From positions 1-7,966 of the forward strand of contig JAJRUK010000195.1 in assembly GCA_024277835.1 (NCBI GenBank): a stretch of DNA of 7,966 nucleotides, in the 5' to 3' direction. Positions within the stretch are counted from its first letter, which is position 1. Each line of letters begins with the position of its first letter. The stretch is from Planctomycetota bacterium (lineage in GTDB: Bacteria > Planctomycetota > Phycisphaerae > UBA1845). Below are positions 1-4,672 of this stretch, piece by piece. Below the pieces are notes generated by a model that did not search any database, was not told the origin of the DNA, and saw only the letters and a program-made list of their open reading frames with translations. The position numbers and the translations under genes are program-made.

Positions 1-616
1 CCTGGATCGCTCGGAACAACATCCGAAACGGACCATTGAAAGGGCCGGTCGGCGTCAACTTCGACCATCGATCGACAATCCTCTTATACGCAGAAAGCTG
101 ATTGCCCTTCATCAATGGCGACAAGTCGTCGATAATCCCCGCCACTCCCGGAGTCAGGTTCGACTCATGTCCAGCGGTGTGCTTTTCAATGTCCGCTAGA
201 ATTTCTCTCTCGAGCTTCCCGTTCTTCGCTTTCCTCGCCGCCGCCAGGTCAGCCCGGCGCGACTTGAGCTCCGTGTCACTATAAGTTGAGTACGCTTCTG
301 GAAAGAAACTTGCCTTACGCGGGTCGTCTTTCATCTGGCGATAGAGCGCGGCAAAACGTTTCTTCACCTCGCTGCGCTGCGATGCATCTAGCTTCACCCC
401 GCTCAGAATCGCACGCTCCAGGTTCATAAACACGCGAAGACGCCGGTAAACGCGCAACGGCGGATCGCCGCTGTCTGAGCGATCGCCCTTCGACTTCGGC
501 TTCGGCTTCGGCTTGGCCGATGGTGCGCCGTCAGCTACAGCCCCCGACGAAAACCCAGTCACGCAAAAAACCCCAAGAAGCGCGACCACCATACACTTAC
601 GAAAAGTCATCAACAT
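1..616 (-). CDS. Secreted hypothetical protein, C-terminus beyond the left edge
   Basis: I do not recognise this protein. About 205 residues are visible and the frame is open to the window edge. The start at 616 is chosen because GGAGG at 624-628 lies 7 bases upstream; a second in-frame ATG two codons later (610) is the alternative. The N-terminus is a classic Sec signal peptide: a basic MTFRK region, a hydrophobic stretch (MVVALLGVFCVTGF), and an AVA-like cleavage site before DGAPSA. A Lys-Pro tract (KPKPKPKSK) and a short Ser/Asp/Gly linker follow. The rest is charged and probably helical, with segments such as GVKLDASQRSEVKKRF and RADLAAARKAKNGKLERE. No catalytic motif is seen. It is divergent from the M48 protease gene. 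The product is probably periplasmic or cell-surface; lipid attachment is unlikely because no lipobox Cys is visible at the cleavage site. I am confident in the gene but not in any function. Confidence 0.85.
   Translation of the reverse strand, partial: MLMTFRKCMVVALLGVFCVTGFSSGAVADGAPSAKPKPKPKSKGDRSDSGDPPLRVYRRLRVFMNLERAILSGVKLDASQRSEVKKRFAALYRQMKDDPRKASFFPEAYSTYSDTELKSRRADLAAARKAKNGKLEREILADIEKHTAGHESNLTPGVAGIIDDLSPLMKGNQLSAYKRIVDRWSKLTPTGPFNGPFRMLFRAIQ
489..518 (-). repeat. Hexamer tract coding for Lys-Pro repeats
   Basis: Five near-identical 6-base units (TTCGAC, then TTCGGC three times, then TTGGCC on the plus strand) encode the KPKPKPKSK stretch directly after the signal peptide. A 6-base period keeps the reading frame when units are gained or lost, so the tract may vary in length between strains. 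It resembles the hexamer-based repeat F in lpxB and the methylase in style, but not in sequence. Confidence 0.6.
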
Positions 617-623
617 CGATCGT

Positions 624-628
624 CCTCC
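624..628 (-). promoter_or_regulatory. Ribosome binding site deciding the start of the secreted protein
   Basis: The minus strand reads GGAGG here, 7 bases before ATG 616 and 13 before ATG 610. The spacing favours 616. Confidence 0.6.
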
Positions 629-740
629 AAGTCTCTTGCTGCCAGTCGAAAGCAGCCTGCGACTCAGGAAAGTCGCCGCCACCGCCACCTGCTCAACGCT
701 CCAACCAAACATAGCCCAACCCACCTCAACCGGCCTGCCC

Positions 741-768
741 TTGAAACAATGGGCAACGGGTATATTGT
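741..768 (+). promoter_or_regulatory. Possible sigma-70-like promoter of the M48 protease gene
   Basis: TTGAAA (741-746) is followed after 16 bases by TATTGT (763-768) in an AT-rich patch within the 209-base divergent spacer, about 57 bases before the protease ATG. The -10 is imperfect, so this is only a candidate. No clear promoter was seen for the leftward gene. Confidence 0.3.
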
Positions 769-825
769 TAATCAAACCGCGACGCTCGATCAAGTCGCAA
801 GGATCCGATAACCGAACGACCATCC

Positions 826-2424
826 ATGCACCTGTTCACCATTATCGCTTTCGCATCGCTCTTCTGGCACGCCGAAGGTCCAAACGACTGGCCCAAGCTT
901 GTAACCGGAACGTGGCAAACCGCCCTCGTCGTCCTGGGTCAACTTCCCCTGCTCGCGGTCCTGGCGTCCCTCGCGGGGGCAAGAACGCGGCATCTATTCA
1001 AACGTCACCCAAACGCGCCACAAATCGCGCAACATTTCCATCACAAGACGACCTTCATCCTGAGAATCATTCTTACCATCGGCTTCCTTTTCGCCACACT
1101 TACAACCCCCTGGCCCGACTGGTTTCGCTTCGATCAAGTTGCGCCTGAGTTACAGGTATTTGCGGACCATATCGCACTCACCCCCTTCTTCGCCGGGGCG
1201 ATCATCCTCTGGATCGTCGCCTTCCCCATCGAACGCGCCGCCCGACTCGAAGACCCTGTCATCATCCAAGCATCACCCCAGGCCGGCACCCAAGAAACTC
1301 AACCCCCCTGGAAACTCCGCACATACCTCGACTTCAACATCAGGCACCACCTCCTCGTCGTCGCCATCCCCCTGACATTCATCCTGTTCGGATCGAACGT
1401 CGTCCGCGGACGCGACGACGCCATCAAAGACTTCTTCGGCGCATGGTGGGCACCCGACGTACTCCTCGGTGCTGTCGCCGGATGCGTTTTCCTCTTCGCA
1501 CCTATCCTTCTCGTGAAAATCTGGCACACATCCCCCATCCAGCAAGGCCCCCTGCGTATAAAACTCGAAAACATCTGCAACAGAATAAACCTGCGCGTCA
1601 AAGACATCCTCGTGTGGAACACAGACAACCTCATGATCAACGCCGCCGTCATGGGCATCATCCCACAGGTCCGATACGTCCTACTCTCCGACGCACTTCT
1701 CGATACCATGTCTGACGAACAGATCGAAGCAGTCTTTGGCCACGAAGCAGGGCACGTCCGCCACAATCACATCCCGCACTTTCTACTTTTCGCATTCGTC
1801 GGATGGCTGATCGTCGCGGGCATCATGGAACTCCTCGCCCAACTCTCCCTCACAACCGATGGCCCTCAACTCTCTCTTTTGACAATCCAAACCGTCGGCA
1901 TCGTCGCAACGCTCATCATCTGGGGACTCGGGTTTGGCTGGCTGTCGCGGCGTTTTGAACGACAGGCAGACACCTTCGGAGCATTCTGCGTCACCCCCAC
2001 CGCCGACAACTGCAAAACCCCATGTAGCCTCCACCTCGACAACGAATCGTGTGGCACTGGTTTGCAACCGGTGCATCCGTCCCCCCTTCAACAAAGACAA
2101 TCAACCCCAATCTGCGCAACCGGAGCCAACATCTTCGCATCCGCCCTCGCCCGCGTCGCCACCCTCAATGGCATCCCTCGAGAAGAAAAAAGCTGGCGAC
2201 ACTCATCCATCGCCTACCGCGTCAAGTTTCTACGCACTCTCGCCGCCGACCCCAAACGCGCCGCCCGCTTCACCGCCATCATCAAACGAGCCAAGCGAAC
2301 CCTCCTCATCGCCGCCATCGTAGGGATCGTCGCCTCCCTCGCCTACTGGAAATACGCACCACAACCCGCCCTCCTAAGAATCCAGACTGGCGTCCCAACC
2401 ACCAATGGAGTATCACCCTCCTAG
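826..2424 (+). CDS. M48-family membrane zinc metalloprotease (HtpX/Ste24-like)
   Basis: A 532-residue integral membrane peptidase. Hydrophobic segments are visible near residues 31-50, 76-95, 118-134, 174-190, 207-231, 318-340, 351-374 and 492-507. The catalytic signature is HEAGH at 306-310 (zinc ligands His306 and His310, catalytic Glu307) inside VFGHEAGHVRHNH. The expected third ligand is Glu378 in SRRFERQAD, matching the ExxAD motif of M48 enzymes. Family members degrade or process membrane proteins and act in envelope quality control; the substrate here is unknown. After Glu378 comes an atypical stretch (about 387-435) with five cysteines (388, 396, 400, 409, 430) and a hairpin repeat encoding residues 410-417. 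Family-like sequence then resumes (ANIFASALARVATLNGI, SWRHSSIAYRVKFL). The ATG at 826 has no good Shine-Dalgarno sequence (AAGGA at 799-803 is too far), so the start is moderately sure. The gene is divergent from the secreted protein and 357 bases before folD. Confidence 0.9.
   Translation: MHLFTIIAFASLFWHAEGPNDWPKLVTGTWQTALVVLGQLPLLAVLASLAGARTRHLFKRHPNAPQIAQHFHHKTTFILRIILTIGFLFATLTTPWPDWFRFDQVAPELQVFADHIALTPFFAGAIILWIVAFPIERAARLEDPVIIQASPQAGTQETQPPWKLRTYLDFNIRHHLLVVAIPLTFILFGSNVVRGRDDAIKDFFGAWWAPDVLLGAVAGCVFLFAPILLVKIWHTSPIQQGPLRIKLENICNRINLRVKDILVWNTDNLMINAAVMGIIPQVRYVLLSDALLDTMSDEQIEAVFGHEAGHVRHNHIPHFLLFAFVGWLIVAGIMELLAQLSLTTDGPQLSLLTIQTVGIVATLIIWGLGFGWLSRRFERQADTFGAFCVTPTADNCKTPCSLHLDNESCGTGLQPVHPSPLQQRQSTPICATGANIFASALARVATLNGIPREEKSWRHSSIAYRVKFLRTLAADPKRAARFTAIIKRAKRTLLIAAIVGIVASLAYWKYAPQPALLRIQTGVPTTNGVSPS
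2054..2074 (+). repeat. Hairpin (REP-like) element inside the M48 coding sequence
   Basis: A 21-base near-palindrome: arm GCACTGGTT, loop TGC, arm AACCGGTGC, giving nine pairs with one T-G wobble. It encodes residues 410-417 (GTGLQPVH) in the poorly conserved, Cys-containing linker between the zinc-ligand helix and the C-terminal part of the protease. A strong hairpin in the middle of a gene and in a variable loop suggests a repeat that landed in the gene and stayed in frame. No second copy exists in the window, so its repeat status is inferred. Confidence 0.55.
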
Positions 2425-2528
2425 AGCATCGGACACCAACCAGTACCAGACTGGATGAGTATCCGAAAACTGGAAACGTATCAGTTGTAGACTAGATGGG
2501 AACCTATGGCAGACTGACCTCTTCCGTC

Positions 2529-2560
2529 CCTCCTTTACCAAGGGGGTATCGAGGGGGTTT
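2529..2560 (+). repeat. Intergenic repeat A, copy 1
   Basis: Stem CCTCCTT / AAGGGGG with loop TACC (2529-2546), followed by a tail TATCGAGGGGGTTT. Copy 2 at 3730-3763 has the same TACC loop and a similar G-rich tail. It lies 105 bases after the protease stop. It could help end transcription, but no run of T follows the stem directly. Confidence 0.65.
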
Positions 2561-2600
2561 CTTCACAACGAAACAGATGGGTCGTAACGAACTAAAACCC

Positions 2601-2630
2601 CGAGCCGCGTGGCTTTAGCCCGCGCGGACG
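2601..2630 (+). repeat. Intergenic repeat B, copy 1
   Basis: A 30-base element with outer stem CCGCG / CGCGG and inner stem GGCT / AGCC. It aligns without gaps to copy 2 at 3766-3795, with first and last ten bases identical. One inner pair changes from C-G here to T-A in copy 2, a compensatory change that supports a real hairpin. It follows repeat A in the same orientation, as copy 2 does. Confidence 0.7.
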
Positions 2631-2633
2631 TTC

Positions 2634-2648
2634 ACACGCAAAGCGTGT
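2634..2648 (+). repeat. Short perfect hairpin next to repeat B
   Basis: ACACGC and GCGTGT pair perfectly around an AAA loop, four bases after repeat B. It may be the far end of a larger composite element. No other copy is seen. Confidence 0.4.
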
Positions 2649-2709
2649 TCAGGATCAAGTACATCGGCCCAGAAGCAAAGATGCCGAGTACGCGAAGCGC
2701 CGCCGGGTG

Positions 2710-2735
2710 CCATGGCCAAGCGAAGCGCCGCCATG
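2710..2735 (+). repeat. Intergenic repeat C, copy 1 (ahead of folD)
   Basis: A 26-base palindromic core: outer arms CATGGC and GCCATG, with an inner GCG/CGC stem. It matches copy 2 at 4523-4548 at 25 of 26 positions. It contains in-frame ATGs that open a spurious 25-codon extension upstream of folD. The 357-base spacer 2425-2781 holds A, B, the short hairpin and C, and I see no gene in it. Confidence 0.75.
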
Positions 2736-2781
2736 CCGTGCGACGCTGAGAGAATATGAAGCGCTAGAAACCCAACAATCA

Positions 2782-3681
2782 ATGACAACAAAACCAATGA
2801 CCCAATCCAAAATCATAGACGGAAAAGCACTAGGCCAGCGGATCAAAAACGAAACTGCCACCCGAGTCGCCCAACTGAAAGACGACGGCATCAGCGTCAG
2901 CCTAGACGCCATTATGGTCGGCGACCCCCAAGCTGGCGAAATCTACGCACGCTCTCAGCGCAGACGATGCGAAGAGGTCGGTATCGAATACCGCCTCCAC
3001 ACGTTAGACGCCGACGCCAAAGAAGCCGACATCCGCACACTCATCCGCCAGCTAAATAACAACCCCTCCGTCACCGGAATCCTGCTCAACCTTCCGCTCC
3101 CTGACGGCATCGACACCCCGGCCATCCAATACTGCATCGACCCCTACAAAGACGTCGAAGGCGTTAACCCATCAAACATCGGACTCCTCTTCTACGACGC
3201 ACCCATCATCGCACCATGCACCGCCCTCGCAGTGATGGCCATCCTCGAAGAAGCAAACATCGACCCCAAAGGAAAAGACGCCGTCGTCGTAGGCCAAGGC
3301 GCAATCGCAGGAAGACCCGTCTCGCTCTTCCTCCTGCAAAAATTGGCAACGGTCACCTCCTGCCACATCGAAACACGCGACATCGCTTCGCACACCAAAA
3401 AAGCAGACATCCTCATCGTCGCCGTCGGCAAACCAAACCTGATCCGCACCGAACACGTTAAGCCCGGCGCAGTCATCATCGACGTAGGGATCAATGCCAT
3501 CAAAGACGACAAGGGCAACCGCAAAGTCGTAGGCGACGTTGCCTTCGATGAATTAAAAGACATCGCAAGCGTTATCACTCCGGTCCCCGGCGGCGTAGGC
3601 CCAGTCACTGTCGCCATCCTCCTAAGAAGCGCCGTCGAAGCCGCCGCCAAACAAAGAACAACCCCAAGACGCCTCGAGTAG
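2782..3681 (+). CDS. folD: FolD-family methylenetetrahydrofolate dehydrogenase/cyclohydrolase with altered active site
   Basis: FolD normally oxidises 5,10-methylene-THF to methenyl-THF with NAD(P)+ and hydrolyses that to 10-formyl-THF, supplying purine and formyl-Met synthesis in the cytosol. This 299-residue protein is of usual length. Clear family marks are GILLNLPLP (99-107), KDVEG (123-127), PCT (145-147), the dinucleotide-binding region VVVGQGAIAGRP (168-179), ADILIVAVGKP, IIDVGIN, and TPVPGGVGPVT (266-276). Several invariant active-site positions differ: the catalytic Lys of YxxxK is Gln59 (YARSQ, with Tyr55 kept), the Gln of LxQLPLP is Asn103, and the second Asp of KDVDG is Glu126. 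The cofactor loop has GQG where G-R-S is common. The start is ATG 2782, or 2797 five codons later; neither has a Shine-Dalgarno sequence, and earlier ATGs lie in repeat C. The family call is firm. Retention of both activities is doubtful. Confidence 0.93.
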   Translation: MTTKPMTQSKIIDGKALGQRIKNETATRVAQLKDDGISVSLDAIMVGDPQAGEIYARSQRRRCEEVGIEYRLHTLDADAKEADIRTLIRQLNNNPSVTGILLNLPLPDGIDTPAIQYCIDPYKDVEGVNPSNIGLLFYDAPIIAPCTALAVMAILEEANIDPKGKDAVVVGQGAIAGRPVSLFLLQKLATVTSCHIETRDIASHTKKADILIVAVGKPNLIRTEHVKPGAVIIDVGINAIKDDKGNRKVVGDVAFDELKDIASVITPVPGGVGPVTVAILLRSAVEAAAKQRTTPRRLE

Positions 3682-3729
3682 CGTGGGCTATTGCAAGTAA
3701 CACTCAATTGCGGTGGCCTTTTCTTTCGT

Positions 3730-3763
3730 CCCCCCTGTACCCAGGGGGGATTGAGGGGGGTTG
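3730..3763 (+). repeat. Intergenic repeat A, copy 2
   Basis: A perfect eight-pair stem CCCCCCTG / CAGGGGGG around the TACC loop shared with copy 1, followed by ATTGAGGGGGGTT. It lies 48 bases after the folD stop and directly before repeat B copy 2. It could contribute to ending folD transcription, though no clean T-run follows the stem. Confidence 0.7.
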
Positions 3764-3765
3764 CC

Positions 3766-3795
3766 CGAGCCGCGTTGTTTCAACCCGCGCGGACG
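3766..3795 (+). repeat. Intergenic repeat B, copy 2
   Basis: It has the same 30-base length as copy 1 (2601-2630) and the same CCGCG / CGCGG outer stem. The inner stem is GTT / AAC, with a compensated pair relative to copy 1. It is only two bases after repeat A, whereas copy 1 is about 40 bases after its A, so A and B are separate modules that tend to sit together. Confidence 0.7.
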
Positions 3796-3828
3796 CACGA
3801 GAGGGTCTCGCGAATCTCGATCTGCAGC

Positions 3829-3845
3829 TCGGGTCATCTACCCGA
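3829..3845 (+). repeat. Small hairpin in the folD downstream spacer
   Basis: TCGGGT pairs perfectly with ACCCGA around a five-base loop. A single copy with unknown role, forming part of the run of palindromes in 3730-3914. Confidence 0.4.
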
Positions 3846-3860
3846 CATCCCCAAAGGCGA

Positions 3861-3884
3861 CGTAGGGTCCGCAGTTCGGACCTT
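3861..3884 (+). repeat. Repeat D, copy 1
   Basis: A CGTAGGGTCCG lead, a loop, then CGGACCTT: a six-pair GGTCCG / CGGACC hairpin. Copy 2 at 5764-5787 shares the CGTAGGGTCCGC start and the CGGACCT end, with a different loop. The shared unpaired flank CGTAG shows this is a repeat family rather than a chance hairpin. Confidence 0.7.
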
Positions 3885-3898
3885 CCGCCTGCCGCAGG

Positions 3899-3914
3899 GT
3901 GCATCTCGATGCAC
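3899..3914 (+). repeat. Palindrome GTGCAT-CTCG-ATGCAC
   Basis: A six-pair perfect stem with a CTCG loop, 15 bases after repeat D. A single copy here. With it, the first half of the 453-base spacer 3682-4134 is almost entirely hairpins. The second half (about 3915-4134) is C- and A-rich, with a promoter candidate and no gene that I can see. Confidence 0.5.
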
Positions 3915-3985
3915 TTTCTCCCTGACCAACCCGCCCTCAACATTTTCCAAAAAGCCAAGACCCACCGTCACACAACAAACCTCCA

Positions 3986-4015
3986 TTGCATCCCACAAAC
4001 ACCCCCTCTTATAAG
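3986..4015 (+). promoter_or_regulatory. Candidate promoter of the 96-residue protein gene
   Basis: TTGCAT (3986-3991), an 18-base gap, and TATAAG (4010-4015) resemble a sigma-70 promoter, about 120 bases before the ATG. It lies downstream of all the hairpins, consistent with the small gene being its own transcription unit. Judged by eye only. Confidence 0.35.
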
Positions 4016-4134
4016 ACCCAACCAACATAACCTTTCCCCGCGCACGTCCGTTATCACGCCTTCCACAGAAATCCCGAAACCACACGCCTATCATCTGTGC
4101 GAATACGTCACGACTTTCAAAAGAGGAAACAAGC

Positions 4135-4425
4135 ATGGCCAATCCAGATCAGTTCAAAAATTCAGAAAACGATCGAGCCTTCCGCTGGCTCACCGCCCGC
4201 GGATCCATGCAGGCAGCGCAGCTTGAAAACGCCATCCGAAACTATGCGCACCCTGTCTACGACCCTGCCGACGTAGGCCAGCACCTCCTCAAAGCCCTCT
4301 CGCAACCGATGGCAGGCTATACCGGCGACGCAACCAAAGTCGACATCCTCCCCCTCGCCGTCGCCGTCATCTCCCACGGCATCCTCATGGGCTGGGACGT
4401 CGTCGTAGAAATCGGAAAAGTCTAG
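4135..4425 (+). CDS. Small protein of unknown function (96 residues)
   Basis: I do not recognise this family. The start is well supported: AGAGGA at 4122-4127 lies 7 bases before the ATG, and a promoter-like site lies further upstream. The N-terminal part (1-40) is polar and probably helical (FKNSENDRAFRWLTARG, MQAAQLENAIRNY). Residues 41-55 (VYDPADVGQHLLKAL) contain a DPAD turn. The C-terminal part (about 69-93) is hydrophobic with acidic breaks, ending ILPLAVAVISHGILMGWDVVVEIGKV across 71-96; it could be a buried strand-helix or a weak membrane segment. There is no signal peptide, Cys cluster or catalytic motif. It stands alone between repeat-rich spacers with no evident partner, and the methylase begins about 250 bases later. 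The ribosome binding site and codon use like that of neighbours argue that it is real. Confidence 0.75.
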   Translation: MANPDQFKNSENDRAFRWLTARGSMQAAQLENAIRNYAHPVYDPADVGQHLLKALSQPMAGYTGDATKVDILPLAVAVISHGILMGWDVVVEIGKV

Positions 4426-4522
4426 CGACCCTTTGCATCTGGCTTGAAGGTACCGCCGATGATAAGCGCAACCGACTTGATAGGTGCAGCAGATCTGCAG
4501 GTTGCAATCCACTGAAAGGGCG

Positions 4523-4548
4523 CCATGGCCAAGCGCAGCGCCGCCATG
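4523..4548 (+). repeat. Repeat C, copy 2 (ahead of the methylase)
   Basis: The same 26-base palindrome as 2710-2735 with one difference, in the inner loop. It is in the same orientation and again sits in the leader of a plus-strand gene. In frame with the methylase there is an open extension from GTG 4484 running through this repeat, but the codons look like non-coding repeat sequence. Confidence 0.75.
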
Positions 4549-4598
4549 GGCGTCGTCCGAGGCAAAGTCGAAAAGCCGCGACACGCACCCGTCTCGAT

Positions 4599-4634
4599 GT
4601 TTGGACGTTTCGACGTTTGGACTTTTGAACGTTT
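4599..4634 (+). repeat. Octamer repeat E, copy 1 (GTTTSGAC units)
   Basis: Four consecutive 8-base units: GTTTGGAC, GTTTCGAC, GTTTGGAC, TTTTGAAC, then a partial GTTTG. The same array recurs inside lpxB at 6341-6375 on the same strand (GTTTGGAC, GTTACGAC, GTTTCGAC, GCTTCGAC). The array ends about 26 bases before the methylase ribosome binding site. The 247-base spacer 4426-4672 holds C copy 2, this array, a GCAGATCTGC palindrome near 4487-4496, and no gene I can support. Confidence 0.75.
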
Positions 4635-4659
4635 GCCGCGCATACTGCCACAAAACCGC

Positions 4660-4666
4660 AAGGAGG
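4660..4666 (+). promoter_or_regulatory. Consensus Shine-Dalgarno sequence placing the methylase start at a CTG
   Basis: AAGGAGG is followed by six bases (CGACCC) and an in-frame CTG at 4673. No ATG, GTG or TTG occurs in that frame between here and the conserved YQGSK motif. This is the best ribosome binding site in the window and it points to a non-canonical start codon. Confidence 0.6.
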
Positions 4667-4672
4667 CGACCC

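Noticed and set aside
513..1148. Long open frame on the plus strand overlapping the start of the protease gene
   Set aside because: It overlaps the M48 frame and the antisense of the secreted protein, its product is Arg/Pro/Ser-rich without motifs, and both overlapped genes have far better support.
2440..2454. Terminator hairpin CCAGT/ACTGG just after the protease stop
   Set aside because: It has only five pairs, no T-run follows, and it is too weak to call.
2707..2781. N-terminal extension of FolD from the ATG in repeat C
   Set aside because: The 25 extra codons are mostly repeat C and spacer sequence, there is no ribosome binding site, and FolD homology starts after ATG 2782/2797.
2529..4634. 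Possible CRISPR array, because several short palindromic repeats recur
   Set aside because: Repeats belong to different families, are separated by hundreds of bases and whole genes, and there are no regularly sized spacers or cas genes.
4484..4672. First 63 codons of a longer methylase starting at GTG 4484
   Set aside because: The stretch runs through repeats C and E, lacks a ribosome binding site at its start, and precedes a consensus one at 4660-4666. Not fully excluded, since repeats do occur inside other genes here.
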